This document shows, one piece after another, positions 8,261-16,021 of a stretch of 35,596 nt of DNA. The notes beneath the pieces are model-generated. The model worked only from the letters and a program-made list of their open reading frames with translations. It had not been told where the DNA came from and made no database searches. The stretch comes from a virus. Within the stretch, counting starts at the first letter, position 1, and each line of letters opens with the position of its first letter. Made by a program: the position numbers and the translations under genes. The DNA lies in IMG/VR virus record IMGVR_UViG_3300035670_000732, positions 1-35,596 of that record. One strand, 5' to 3'.

Positions 8261-8875
8261 TCATTCAATTTCCAGGATAAAATCTTCGTCGCTAACGCAG
8301 GTGAGCTCATAGGCCTGCGCATGCTGAAATCCAATCATTTCCGGCAGGCTAAAGCTGCGTATAACCACCCGGTAAATTCCTAAAAGGTTTGTCAGGGCGC
8401 TTTCGATTGCAAGGCTTTCATTGCGCTTATACAGCTCATGGATAGCCTTTATGGTATCTTCCGGATACACCAGTTTGCTCTTGTAGTTGATCGCAATGCC
8501 GCGGATCACGATCTCATAGTCTTCCTCGGCAATGAGCTCTTTGACCGTGCCACGGCGCACGCTGCCCACCAGTGCAGTTTCTACAATGTTCTTTCTGCCG
8601 CTGATCAAAAGCGTGGGCTCATTGGGCAATACCACACCGCCAAGGCGTACCGGCATGAAGAACGGGGCTCCGGTAAGCGGGTTATTGGCGCTGAGGCTGT
8701 TGCGCATATTTATGAACTCCGTACCCTCGTCGTCGCTGCTGGCGGGCAGATTTTCGTAAGGCTGCGGGCTTTCAATGCCCGGGCGGATGATCTGCCCGGC
8801 ATCGAAGGGTTTGCCACGGCCAATGCCGAAGGTGCTCCCAAAAATGCCCGTGATGCTGAAATCTGTTCTCGCCAT
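8261..8875 (-). CDS. DUF6046-like phage protein
   Basis: 204 residues lying between the tape measure and hub genes. It has the pattern I associate with DUF6046 proteins of Bacteroidota phages: an N-terminal Gly/Pro-rich arm, 'FFMPVRLGG..LPNEPTLLISGRKNIVETAL' in the middle, 'VKELIAEEDYEIVIRG', and a C-terminal 'FEL.C.SDE'-like end. Position suggests the tail-tube terminator or distal-tube adaptor that binds the hub. It overlaps the tape measure stop by 1 nt. Family membership is from memory of pattern, not a search. Confidence 0.7.
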   Translation of the reverse strand: MARTDFSITGIFGSTFGIGRGKPFDAGQIIRPGIESPQPYENLPASSDDEGTEFINMRNSLSANNPLTGAPFFMPVRLGGVVLPNEPTLLISGRKNIVETALVGSVRRGTVKELIAEEDYEIVIRGIAINYKSKLVYPEDTIKAIHELYKRNESLAIESALTNLLGIYRVVIRSFSLPEMIGFQHAQAYELTCVSDEDFILEIE

Positions 8876-10524
8876 TACTGTATCTGATTTGCCGTGTTGA
8901 GCACCTGGAGGAATTCACGCTGCACTGCATCCCGTATCTCCGAAATATTCTGATCCAGGCGCTCTGTCTTTACAATGAGCTGTTCTACGAGCTTATTGAC
9001 GTTCACGGTCACGTTCTTCACCTGCTTGCCTCCATCGGCTATGCCCTGGAGTCCGCTTTTGATTTTGCTGTCTTCTCCGGTTGGCTTCCCAGGCGCGGGC
9101 GGGGCTCCGAAGGCATCCGTTACCGCATTGCCCCCGCTTGGTTTGGCCAGCCCTCCACCTTTCTGCGCGGCTTTTGGTTTGTTCAGGCCCTGGTTGTAGC
9201 CTTTCACGTATGCGCCTGCAAGGCGCTGGCCTGCGCGTTTGGTGCTGGGCATGAGGTAGTTTCCGGCATCTTCAACGGCCTGCAGTACGCGGCTTTTGTC
9301 GAGCGTAAACACCCCGGCGATAAGATTGCCCATAATCTTGAATGGCTTTACCACCCGTTCCAGCACCATTTTGCCGAATTCCTTCATCAGCGCCCAGTTG
9401 CCCAGCAACTTGGCGCGGAAGGTATCCCAACGCTTTGCCGCCAGGTATACCCCTGCGGCAAGCACGCCCAGAAGGGTAATCACAATACCGATCGGGTTGG
9501 CACGCATGGCCCAGTTGAGTGCGATCTGAGCGCCCCGGGCTACGGCCAGTGCGCCGGAATAGATCTGCGTTGCAATGGTCACGGCCTTTGCTGCCAGGGC
9601 TACGCCGCCCATCGTGGCGCCCAGAATGGTCAGCACCCGGATGTTATCGCCGATCCATTTGACCGCAGGGATGGCGTACTCGCGCAAAAACTGCGTTGCA
9701 TACGGCAATATCTGCTGCCCAAATACCACGCTCGTTTCGGTGAGCTCCTTGCGGAAGCGGTTGAAGTTGGCCGTGCTGCTGTTTACGGCATCGGGTATGC
9801 CGCTGGCATAGGTGCGGCGCATCTCGGCAGCAAACTTTGGCAGAAAGTCTTCCGCGTAGATCTGCCCGCTTTCCAGCAGCTTATTGAAGTCTTGCTGATT
9901 CATGCCCATTGCGCGGCTTGCAATGCCAAAAGCGCCGGGCAATCGTTCGGCCAACTGCTGTCTTAATTCTTCAGAGCTGATCTTGCCTTTGCTGGCCATC
10001 TGCGAGATAGCAAGCATCACCCCGTTCATATCATGCTCGCTCAGGCGCATTACTGCTGATCCTTCGCTGACTGCGGTGAAAATATCGTTGATGCTGCCAG
10101 CCAGAGGCGTACCCTGCACAGATGCAGCCAGCAACTTATACGCGTCCACACTGCCAAAAAAGCTGGTTCCTAGCCGGTCGGCGGTGTCGCTCAAAAACTG
10201 CATGGCGGCTGCGCCCTGGGTTGCTCCGCCGGTGGCAAAGGCAATACCTGCTGCTGCGCTTTCCATGCGCATGGCGTCATCTACGCCTTTCGATACTGCA
10301 GCCGCAACGCCCAGCGTAGCAATCAGGTTGGTAGCGCGGCGATCAAGGGCGGCAAAGCTGCTTTCTCCCTGTCCTCCGGTTTGGCGTAAGTTCTTGCCCA
10401 GGCGCGAAACGCTGGTATTGACATCTTCAACGGAGTTATCGAGGCGGTCCACAGCAGACTGTGCGCGGCTGAGGTTGCCTACCCCAAGCGCCTGAAAGTT
10501 GATGCTGTATGTGAATCCGCTCAT
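8875..10524 (-). CDS. Tape measure protein
   Basis: 549 residues. An N-terminal coiled coil (residues 15-50) is followed by the tape-measure N-terminal domain with 'LSDTADRLGTSFFGSVDAYKLLAAS' and 'SKGKISSEELRQQLAERLPGAFGIASRAMGM'. A hydrophobic central region (about residues 295-365) carries 'NWAMRANPIGIVITLLGVLAAGVYLA', and the Gly/Pro/Lys-rich C-terminus ends in a coiled coil. It sets tail length; at about 1.5 Å per residue it predicts a tail of roughly 80 nm. Its start overlaps the stop of the frameshifted GT reading frame, the classical chaperone/tape-measure arrangement. Confidence 0.92.
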   Translation of the reverse strand: MSGFTYSINFQALGVGNLSRAQSAVDRLDNSVEDVNTSVSRLGKNLRQTGGQGESSFAALDRRATNLIATLGVAAAVSKGVDDAMRMESAAAGIAFATGGATQGAAAMQFLSDTADRLGTSFFGSVDAYKLLAASVQGTPLAGSINDIFTAVSEGSAVMRLSEHDMNGVMLAISQMASKGKISSEELRQQLAERLPGAFGIASRAMGMNQQDFNKLLESGQIYAEDFLPKFAAEMRRTYASGIPDAVNSSTANFNRFRKELTETSVVFGQQILPYATQFLREYAIPAVKWIGDNIRVLTILGATMGGVALAAKAVTIATQIYSGALAVARGAQIALNWAMRANPIGIVITLLGVLAAGVYLAAKRWDTFRAKLLGNWALMKEFGKMVLERVVKPFKIMGNLIAGVFTLDKSRVLQAVEDAGNYLMPSTKRAGQRLAGAYVKGYNQGLNKPKAAQKGGGLAKPSGGNAVTDAFGAPPAPGKPTGEDSKIKSGLQGIADGGKQVKNVTVNVNKLVEQLIVKTERLDQNISEIRDAVQREFLQVLNTANQIQ

Positions 10525-11221
10525 TTTCCTGCTTCTTTATTTCGGATGTCAATAAGTTGCGCATAGGCCTGCGCCCATTCTTCGTCGGTCAATGGGCGCG
10601 GGTCGATATGCAGGTAATAGCGCAACACGGTATCGATATATGCGATCGGATTGGCCTCATAGCTGCCATCCGCTTCCGTCAAATTTTTTTTACCTCGGCA
10701 GTCTTCACGCCGATGATATCGTCTACAGCCTGAATGAGGCTGATCAGATACCCGGCTTCAGTCTTTATAACCTGGTCGCCTTCCTCCCAGCAGGAATTCA
10801 GGATAACATCCACCATCTGAAAGGGATCCTTACGGCTAGCGATGAGCGCCTGGGAGGTTTCATTCCGGGTAGGGCGACGAAGGAAGCAATACATGCCGTC
10901 ACCAAACCAGATGGCAATTTTGCCTTCTGCATTCTCGATGGTGTAATCCACTTTGCCGGCAATGTCGTTGGCGAGCTCCTGAATGGCAATCAGGCAGCCT
11001 ACATCTGTCTTTACGGTGTCGTTTCCGGCAATCCAGCAGTTGGCCAGGAGCACTTCCGCAACGCCGAGCGGGTCTTTGGCGCCTTTGGCATAGGCAAGGC
11101 CCAGCACTTTCTTATCAGGCTGTTTAAGGTAGATTTCGCGCCCATCGGAGAAGGGCACGTGCAGGATAGCGCCGTATTTGGCTTTGGCGTCCTGTACTTC
11201 TTTAGGCAGGGTGTTTTCCAT
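10521..11221 (-). CDS. Tail assembly chaperone GT (frameshifted form)
   Basis: This product arises by a -1 slip at 10685-10691 within the G gene. After the slip the -1 frame continues 54 codons from AAT at 10685 (N-L-T-E-A-D-G-S-Y...) and stops at 10521-10523, overlapping the tape measure ATG. With the start at 11221 the fusion is about 233 residues. The extension has no start codon in a useful position, is acidic and Trp/Tyr-containing ('LTDEEWAQAYAQLI'), and lies exactly where T-domains lie in other tailed phages. GT binds the tape measure and recruits tube subunits. The double arrangement is inferred from sequence only. Confidence 0.8.
10679..11221 (-). CDS. Tail assembly chaperone G (unshifted form)
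   Basis: 180 residues from the ATG at 11221 (MENTLPKE). An in-frame ATG at 11242 exists but gives a less likely leader. The protein consists of two similar helical halves: 'KVLGLAYAKGAKDPLGVAEVLLANCWIAG' and 'RPTRNETSQALIASRKDPFQMVDVILNSCWEEG', a duplicated motif. It sits between tail tube and tape measure, where the G-type chaperone is always found. The frame ends GTA AAA AAA ATT TGA, giving the slippery site for GT. No enzymatic motif is expected. Confidence 0.85.
   Translation of the reverse strand: MENTLPKEVQDAKAKYGAILHVPFSDGREIYLKQPDKKVLGLAYAKGAKDPLGVAEVLLANCWIAGNDTVKTDVGCLIAIQELANDIAGKVDYTIENAEGKIAIWFGDGMYCFLRRPTRNETSQALIASRKDPFQMVDVILNSCWEEGDQVIKTEAGYLISLIQAVDDIIGVKTAEVKKI
10685..10691 (-). 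promoter_or_regulatory. -1 ribosomal frameshift site A AAA AAA (G/GT)
   Basis: On the minus strand the G frame reads GTA AAA AAA ATT TGA. The heptamer A AAA AAA lies in the right phase for tandem -1 slippage, two codons before the G stop, and the -1 frame is open to the tape measure start. The run of eight A also makes transcriptional slippage possible. No strong downstream stem was found by eye. Confidence 0.75.
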
Positions 11222-11274
11222 GATTAAACGTGTTTTAAGCAATGTTTACAAACGCGCTGAAGGGGAAAGGGGCG

Positions 11275-11298
11275 GGCCCGGGCAAGTGCGCCCGGGCC
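11275..11298 (-). other. GC-rich stem-loop upstream of tail chaperone gene
   Basis: GGCCCGGGC (11275-11283) and GCCCGGGCC (11290-11298) form a 9-bp stem with a 6-nt loop in the 91-nt gap between the tube stop and the chaperone start. There is no U-run right after it in the direction of transcription. It may slow polymerase, protect mRNA ends or adjust tube/chaperone ratios. Confidence 0.65.
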
Positions 11299-11312
11299 GC
11301 TTCAGAAAACAC

Positions 11313-11732
11313 CTATACCCCTTCCTGGAGATCAAGGGCCAGGAACGGAATAGAGATCTCCATAAACTTATCCTCTTGCTCAAGCCCCTTTTCGTATTCC
11401 GTAAGCTCCACGCCCTTGAGAATATCGGTCGTGGCGGTAGTGCCGTCGCTGTAGCTGATCACCAGGTCGAAGGCAACATCCGTTACCTTATACGCCGGGT
11501 TGATGGCTTTTACAGCCGTATTCAGCGCCTGGAGCTCGCTTTGCAGCAGCATGATTTCGCCTTCAATGGTTTCGTTGCCGGTCTGGATGGCCAGCGCCTT
11601 CCGGCCACGGCCAAAGACAGGCTCTTTGTCGGCAGTCACTTTGTAGCTGACGCCACGGATGCCCACGAGCGTGCGCCCGAGCAAATTGACGCTGACGTTA
11701 CTCCACGCATATTGTTTGGTGCTGAAAGCCAT
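11313..11732 (-). CDS. Tail tube protein
   Basis: 139 residues, a typical size for contractile-tail tube subunits (Mu gpM is 118). Beta-rich with 'SVNLLGRTLVGIRGVSYKV', a loop 'PVFGRGRKALAIQTGNETIEGEIMLLQSELQAL' characteristic of tube proteins, and a C-terminal 'EISIPFLALDL'. It follows the sheath gene by 3 nt and precedes the tail chaperones, the canonical order. It polymerises as hexameric rings around the tape measure. Confidence 0.87.
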   Translation of the reverse strand: MAFSTKQYAWSNVSVNLLGRTLVGIRGVSYKVTADKEPVFGRGRKALAIQTGNETIEGEIMLLQSELQALNTAVKAINPAYKVTDVAFDLVISYSDGTTATTDILKGVELTEYEKGLEQEDKFMEISIPFLALDLQEGV

Positions 11733-11735
11733 GTC

Positions 11736-12926
11736 TTAGCTATTTGCCGGATTGTCGAATCCGAGTTTGACAATAATCTCCTTGGCGTAGCCTACGGGCA
11801 CGATGCGGAGCTCAATGCAGATCTTGCCGGTGCTCAGCACGTTTTGCGCCGGGTCTACCAGCGTGCTTACGCTGCTGATTTCCCCGTTGGCGGTCATCGT
11901 CTGATCAATGGCATTCTCGATGATGGCCTGGTAGTACTTCGCTTTGTCCACGGCAATGCGCCCCTGAGCATCGATCTCGATTTCGTCGAGGATCTCGTTC
12001 ACAAACACATCATAGGCCAGCGTAATGGCCTTATCAATCACACGACCGCGGGCAAGGCTGTTGTAATCGTCCGTGGCAGCAGTGGCAGTCGGGTCATCGG
12101 TGAAGTAGTACCCGGCTTTGCGCGGGTAAGTACGCAGGGTGATGAAACCTTTGTCGTGGATGAACGTGACCTTCGTAGGCGCCGCCTCTACGGTATCGGA
12201 GCCAACATAGGCGGCTTCAATCGGCAGGCTGCCATCTTTGACGCGACCTGGGTTGCGCTGCACCGGCACAGAGGCCAGCCTGCCCAGGAGCAAGCCTACC
12301 GCGCCTCCGCCTCCGGTGACATCATCACCCAGGACGATGCTCACCCGGTTGTCATCGCGCAGCTTCAGATCCACCAGAGATCCCGTAGTGCCCGTAAAGT
12401 TGCGGGCTTCAAGCACCACACGCAGCGGCGCAAAATCCTCTGCATAGCTCGTTGCAAGCGCCTGCGCAAAGTTGATAGCCGTTACCACATCCAGGTCGAT
12501 CTGGTTGGCGGTAGTGTCTGGCGAGTAGCCGCCAGCGGGGCTGCGCGTAACGCCCAAAAGGCGGATTTTTCCGGAAGCGGCATTCAGGAGCTTTACCGCA
12601 TAGTTGGCTTCGGCGATGTCGCACATGTCTTCCATGCTCACCGCCTGGCTGAGAAGCAGCACCCAAAGCTGGGCGCCGTCGCCAGCCTCCTGAAAAAACT
12701 GGCGGATATGCTTGTACACCCTTACCGTATTGGCCGTGTCGTAGGCAGCATTAATGCCGTCGGCTTCTACATCAGCGAGGCTGGTGTAAAGCGTAGGCGT
12801 GCCCACCTGCAAACCGCCGGATACGGCAGGTCCTTGCACCAGCATACCGCAGATGGCATCTTCGGTCTGCGGCGCTTGTCCAAGTGCGCCATTTTGAATT
12901 TCGATAGTTACGCCAGGTAATGGCAT
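11736..12926 (-). CDS. Contractile tail sheath protein (DUF2586-like)
   Basis: 396 residues. 'MPLPGVTIEIQNGALGQ' at the N-terminus, 'DICGMLVQGPAV'-like segment, 'GINAAYDTANTVRVYKHIRQFFQEAGDGAQLWVLLLSQ' and 'TFIHDKGFITLRTYPRKAGYYFTDDPTA' correspond to DUF2586-type sheath proteins of Bacteroidota phages, with 'YQAIIENAIDQTM' near the C-terminus. It contracts to drive the tube into the cell. It is adjacent to the tube gene, and a GC-rich hairpin lies 17 nt before its start. Confidence 0.87.
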   Translation of the reverse strand: MPLPGVTIEIQNGALGQAPQTEDAICGMLVQGPAVSGGLQVGTPTLYTSLADVEADGINAAYDTANTVRVYKHIRQFFQEAGDGAQLWVLLLSQAVSMEDMCDIAEANYAVKLLNAASGKIRLLGVTRSPAGGYSPDTTANQIDLDVVTAINFAQALATSYAEDFAPLRVVLEARNFTGTTGSLVDLKLRDDNRVSIVLGDDVTGGGGAVGLLLGRLASVPVQRNPGRVKDGSLPIEAAYVGSDTVEAAPTKVTFIHDKGFITLRTYPRKAGYYFTDDPTATAATDDYNSLARGRVIDKAITLAYDVFVNEILDEIEIDAQGRIAVDKAKYYQAIIENAIDQTMTANGEISSVSTLVDPAQNVLSTGKICIELRIVPVGYAKEIIVKLGFDNPANS

Positions 12927-12943
12927 GGTTCGAGATTTTGAGC

Positions 12944-12968
12944 AGGGGGCAGAAACAATCCGCCCCCT
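12944..12968 (-). other. GC-rich stem-loop just upstream of sheath start
   Basis: AGGGGGC (12944-12950) and GCCCCCT (12962-12968) form a 7-bp stem in the 48-nt gap between the small membrane-protein gene and the sheath. It ends 17 nt before the sheath ATG in the transcript. It is one of several similar stem-loops in leftward intergenic gaps. Confidence 0.6.
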
Positions 12969-12974
12969 TGTTGA

Positions 12975-13163
12975 TCAATTCTTTTCATCCACGTCCTTCG
13001 CCATGATCAGGCCTACGCCTGCAGCAATGGCCGCAAAGGTGGCGGGAAGATCAAGGTTGGTAGAAGGGTCGAGATCGAACAGCGCAACAAGGGCGCCGCC
13101 GAGAGCCGTCAGGATTGCGCCTACACCCCAAAGGGTGGTTTTAAGGCTTTTCAGATTCTTCAT
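12975..13163 (-). CDS. Small membrane protein, holin-like
   Basis: 62 residues with two hydrophobic segments (about 11-28 and 40-54: 'WGVGAILTALGGALVALF' and 'ATFAAIAAGVGLIMA') separated by a short polar turn, charged at both ends. Two-TM size and topology fit a class II holin or a small membrane component found in Bacteroidota phages. It lies between the sheath and a secreted protein rather than beside the endolysin, so the holin assignment is only a hypothesis. Confidence 0.65.
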   Translation of the reverse strand: MKNLKSLKTTLWGVGAILTALGGALVALFDLDPSTNLDLPATFAAIAAGVGLIMAKDVDEKN

Positions 13164-13182
13164 GCGAATGGTGTGTTGGTTA

Positions 13183-13590
13183 CTAGTTGTACTGCCGCTC
13201 GCTGAAGATCACAAACTTTTGAAGCGAGGGCTTCCACACCAGCGCCAGCACTTTCCCCTTGCTGATTACACCGGTAATGTTCGGGAATTGCAGCTTATCT
13301 CCGGCAACCAGGGTGCGCGCAGTGGCATCGCTGTTGGCTTCGATAAAGAGTAGGCTGCCTTCCGGCATTTTGGTCAGGACATCGAGGTGCAGGGTGGTGG
13401 TGGTATCCATGTTCACCGTCAAGTAGGTAAACCGGTTGGTGATCGTGGCGGTGCGGGTAAGTCCGGTGCCGCTTGCCGTTGAGAAGGCAGCTTTGCCTTG
13501 AGGCCATACGGTGTTTTGCGCTGCAAGTTCCTGTGCAGCCAGACTGCACAGCAAAAGCGCCAGGGTAAGGAAGAAGATTCTCAGCTTCAT
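13183..13590 (-). CDS. Secreted phage protein (hypothetical)
   Basis: 135 residues from MKLRIFF at 13590; the longer frame upstream is basic and low complexity and would bury the signal. Residues 1-25 form a strong signal peptide ending near LAAQ. The mature part is beta-rich (Thr-rich 'TATITNRFTYLTVNMDTTTTLHLDV', then 'GKVLALVWKPSLQKFVIF'), resembling a small jelly-roll or fibre tip domain. It lies among head and tail genes. Export of a virion-operon protein is unusual; a decoration, lysis or surface-modifying role is possible. No family was recognised. Confidence 0.7.
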   Translation of the reverse strand: MKLRIFFLTLALLLCSLAAQELAAQNTVWPQGKAAFSTASGTGLTRTATITNRFTYLTVNMDTTTTLHLDVLTKMPEGSLLFIEANSDATARTLVAGDKLQFPNITGVISKGKVLALVWKPSLQKFVIFSERQYN

Positions 13591-13618
13591 TTGAATGTTA
13601 TTTTTGAATGATTGAATG

Positions 13619-13843
13619 CTACCCTTTCGTTTTGCGGGTTGTCTTGCCCGAGCTGCGAGGCGTTTTTGCTGCGGAAACGGCTTCGCCGCTTTCGTCGCTT
13701 GCGTCTTCGCCACGCTTCACGATCTCCACCTTTGCCTTTACTTTCAGCGCATAGTTGTCGGCTTCGCGCTCGGTAAGAAAAGGCATGCCGTTGACGACAT
13801 AGATGGTGTCGAGATCCGGGTAGCTTTGAAAAACGTTTTTCAT
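13619..13843 (-). CDS. Small hypothetical protein downstream of capsid gene
   Basis: 74 residues. The N-terminal half ('VFQSYPDLDTIYVVNGMPFLTEREADNYA') is a motif I associate with short proteins next to capsid genes in Bacteroidota phages, with an FL(T/S)E..A.N helix. The C-terminal third is basic and low complexity (Ser/Lys/Arg/Thr), suggestive of nucleic acid or virion interaction. It is 1 nt from its upstream neighbour. A head-completion or decoration role is possible but unproven. Confidence 0.65.
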   Translation of the reverse strand: MKNVFQSYPDLDTIYVVNGMPFLTEREADNYALKVKAKVEIVKRGEDASDESGEAVSAAKTPRSSGKTTRKTKG

Positions 13844-13844
13844 A

Positions 13845-14075
13845 TCACATTTTTAGAAGGTTGGCAATTAAGGTGCTGGCAATCCCTGCCGCAAAGCCCA
13901 ACACAGTGGCCCAAACCGCCATGCGCGTTTGAAGCTCCGCAATCTTGAGCTTTATGGACATGATCTCTCGCTCGTACTCCGTAATCTTCATGTCTATCCG
14001 GATGAGCTTATCGTTCATCAGAACGATAAGCTCTTTCACGGTTAGACTGCTCATGTCTATACGGTCATCAGTCAT
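13845..14075 (-). CDS. Coiled-coil, C-terminally membrane-anchored small protein
   Basis: 76 residues. A charged coiled coil (about 10-50) precedes one transmembrane segment ('WATVLGFAAGIASTLIANLL', about 53-72) at the C-terminus. The layout resembles XhlA/hemolysin-type holin partners or small lysis accessory proteins. It directly follows the capsid gene. The role is a suggestion from topology. Confidence 0.65.
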   Translation of the reverse strand: MTDDRIDMSSLTVKELIVLMNDKLIRIDMKITEYEREIMSIKLKIAELQTRMAVWATVLGFAAGIASTLIANLLKM

Positions 14076-14086
14076 AGCGCCGGGTT

Positions 14087-14995
14087 TTACGGCGCCAGCA
14101 CAATCAGGCCCACGCCTTTATTGTCTTCGCGGCGGGCACGGCCACCCATGCGCACCAGGAAGGAAACGATGTCGCCATAGTACTCGGCGCGGTTCGGGTT
14201 GTCGAAGATGGTGACAGTGCCCATAGCGCGCTCAACGGTGTTTGCGTGCCAGAACAGTACGCAATCGTCATCATCCGTCGCGGAAGCTGCTTCGGGCAGC
14301 TTCACCGTGCCGGAAGTACCGCCGGTGCCCTGTACCACCACAGAGGGGCGCTCCAGGATGTTGAAGCCGTACAGGCGTCCGATCACGCCTTCAGGAAGAT
14401 CAACGACCTGCTGGAAGGCATACTTCAGGTTGTTGTCGCTCATGAGATGGTCCAGCACGTTGGGCGAGAGCATCATGTACCTGTCGCTCATCGGCACGCT
14501 TTGCTGGGAGAGCAGCGCCCGGGCTTTGCGGATATCCGCTTCCGTAAGGATCTTGCGGTTGCCGGAAGCGCCAGGAGCGGTGCCAGCAGCGGCGGCGCCA
14601 GTGGAAAGGATTTTGTTGGCCGCGGGTACGTTAACCGCCCACTTGTAGGCCAGGTCGTCGCCGACAAATTCCATCATCGCTCCGGTTTCCTCAGAGATCA
14701 CGCTCATGCGCTTGTCGTAGGAAAGCTCTTTTTTGTCGATGTCGGTGATCAGGCGCGGGTCAGTCGTGTACTCCTCCAGCGCGTAGATGATGTCGGTATC
14801 CGCGCGCTTAACGATCGGAGCCGGCAACGTGGCGCGGTTGCGCTCCACCGTCGTACCGCCTCCGCTCTGCGGGATGTGCACCACAGCGCCGCCAACAACA
14901 AACTCGTCGGCATTGAATGCGAACCGTGCGTGCGGGTTCGCTTTGAACAGCGCCTCCACGATGTCGGGGCGCCACATTTCTACATTTACAGCCAT
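14087..14995 (-). CDS. Major capsid protein (HK97 fold, Mu gpT-like)
   Basis: 302 residues, matching Mu gpT (about 305). It contains 'RAFAFNADEFVVGGAVVHIPQ'-type start, 'EYTTDPRLITDIDKKELSYDKRMSVI' (the E-loop/P-domain region), 'KILTEADIRKARALLSQQSVPMSDRYMMLSP', and a C-terminal 'RAEYYGDIVSFLVRMGGRARRED' that ends the A-domain. It lies right after the protease/scaffold gene, the normal order. It assembles the T=7-type head with the scaffold encoded upstream. Confidence 0.9.
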   Translation of the reverse strand: MAVNVEMWRPDIVEALFKANPHARFAFNADEFVVGGAVVHIPQSGGGTTVERNRATLPAPIVKRADTDIIYALEEYTTDPRLITDIDKKELSYDKRMSVISEETGAMMEFVGDDLAYKWAVNVPAANKILSTGAAAAGTAPGASGNRKILTEADIRKARALLSQQSVPMSDRYMMLSPNVLDHLMSDNNLKYAFQQVVDLPEGVIGRLYGFNILERPSVVVQGTGGTSGTVKLPEAASATDDDDCVLFWHANTVERAMGTVTIFDNPNRAEYYGDIVSFLVRMGGRARREDNKGVGLIVLAP

Positions 14996-15025
14996 GTCAG
15001 CTTACGATTTTAATGATGCAATTGG

Positions 15026-15511
15026 TTAGCGCTGCGTAGCGCGGTATTCTTTTCCGTACTCGCTCCGGTACAGTGAGCAAAACAGTTCATAGTTGCTGGC
15101 CTTGAGGGCTTCAAGCGCAGCCGGATCTTCTTTGGAAAGCTGGCCAAAGGTTTTGCCATTGTAGGTGGCTTTGCCGGCGCCGCTATCGGCGTTGACAAAC
15201 TGATGCAGTTTGACGGCAGGCTGCAATCCATCCAGGATCGCTTTCGTGCTTTCGAAGTTTGCATCGGCCAATGCCGCAAAGTGCGGGCGCTGCGCTTCGG
15301 TGATCTTGCCGGCTTTTACGGCGTCAGATAGCAGAGCATCCACATTGGCTTTCTGGGCCTCGGCCTGCAGCTGTTCGAGCTGCGCAACGCGAGCGGACAA
15401 AGCGGCAACTTTTGCGGCTTCTGCTTTCAGGCGGTTGATCTCTGCCACCACGGCGGCAGGCTGGGCTGCTTCGCTCAAGTTGAGAGCAGCAGTGATTTCC
15501 GTCAGGTTCAT
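15026..15511 (-). CDS. Nested scaffold start within protease gene (Z-like)
   Basis: An internal ATG at 15511 (Met171) follows a locally A-rich stretch ('CAAAACCAAAATGACAAT') inside a GC-rich gene, the kind of unstructured leader Bacteroidota ribosomes prefer. Translation here gives a 161-residue coiled-coil protein without the protease domain, the same layout as Mu gpI/gpZ. It is a prediction from composition and family precedent. Confidence 0.5.
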   Translation of the reverse strand: MNLTEITAALNLSEAAQPAAVVAEINRLKAEAAKVAALSARVAQLEQLQAEAQKANVDALLSDAVKAGKITEAQRPHFAALADANFESTKAILDGLQPAVKLHQFVNADSGAGKATYNGKTFGQLSKEDPAALEALKASNYELFCSLYRSEYGKEYRATQR

Positions 15512-16021
15512 ATTGTCATTTTGGTTTTGTGCAGTTGGAGGAGGCAACGAGGGCACGGCGTTATCACTCAATTCAATGAGTTCGCCCTGGTCGTTGCGTT
15601 GATAGAGCTTTACAGCTTCTTTATTGGCGGGAATGTCGGTGAGGCTGATCTCAATGAGCTCGCACTCTGTAACCGTTGCGCGCGTTTGTCCCGGCTTGAG
15701 GTCTGCCGGATCGTCGGAAAATTTCAGCGGTACAATGCCGATGCTGAATGCTGAAACGTACCCTTTTTCATACTTGCGCTTCAGCTTCATGGCAAACTCG
15801 TCGCTCTCGTCAAACTCCGGATCATCGATCAGCATGTCCTGCCCTTCTTTGCGCAGTCCATTGATCTTGCCGATGGGCAGGATATCGTCTTCGTTGCCAG
15901 ACGTTGCCCTGGTGTGATTCCAAAGAAAGAGGCCGGTGTACCGGTCGGTCCGGATCCCTTCGGTTTTCACCCAGTATCCATACGAGTTCAACGATTCATT
16001 GCTTACGCGTGCACCTGGCAT
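15026..16021 (-). CDS. Prohead protease fused to scaffold (Mu gpI/Z-like)
   Basis: 331 residues. Residues 1-135 form the HK97-type/assemblin serine protease domain: 'GLFLWNHTRATSG' with probable catalytic His36, and 'GYVSAFSIGIVPL' with candidate nucleophile Ser90 or Ser93. Residues 136-170 are a Pro/Asn/Gln linker. Residues 171-331 are helical with a coiled coil 'AEINRLKAEAAKVAALSARVAQLEQLQAEAQK' and an acidic C-terminus, the internal scaffold. It is the first gene of the leftward late operon, next to the divergent promoter region. In Mu the scaffold Z is made from an internal start, and a matching internal ATG is present here. Confidence 0.9.
   Translation of the reverse strand: MPGARVSNESLNSYGYWVKTEGIRTDRYTGLFLWNHTRATSGNEDDILPIGKINGLRKEGQDMLIDDPEFDESDEFAMKLKRKYEKGYVSAFSIGIVPLKFSDDPADLKPGQTRATVTECELIEISLTDIPANKEAVKLYQRNDQGELIELSDNAVPSLPPPTAQNQNDNMNLTEITAALNLSEAAQPAAVVAEINRLKAEAAKVAALSARVAQLEQLQAEAQKANVDALLSDAVKAGKITEAQRPHFAALADANFESTKAILDGLQPAVKLHQFVNADSGAGKATYNGKTFGQLSKEDPAALEALKASNYELFCSLYRSEYGKEYRATQR

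Noticed and set aside
8260-8334. Longer hub protein starting at 8334
   Set aside because: Would overlap the upstream gene by about 74 nt; the ATG at 8259 directly follows its stop and begins the beta-rich domain.
11178-12920. 580-codon plus-strand open frame
   Set aside because: Antisense to the sheath and tube genes; the translation is low-quality His/Arg-rich and has no domain. It is a shadow of GC-rich coding DNA.
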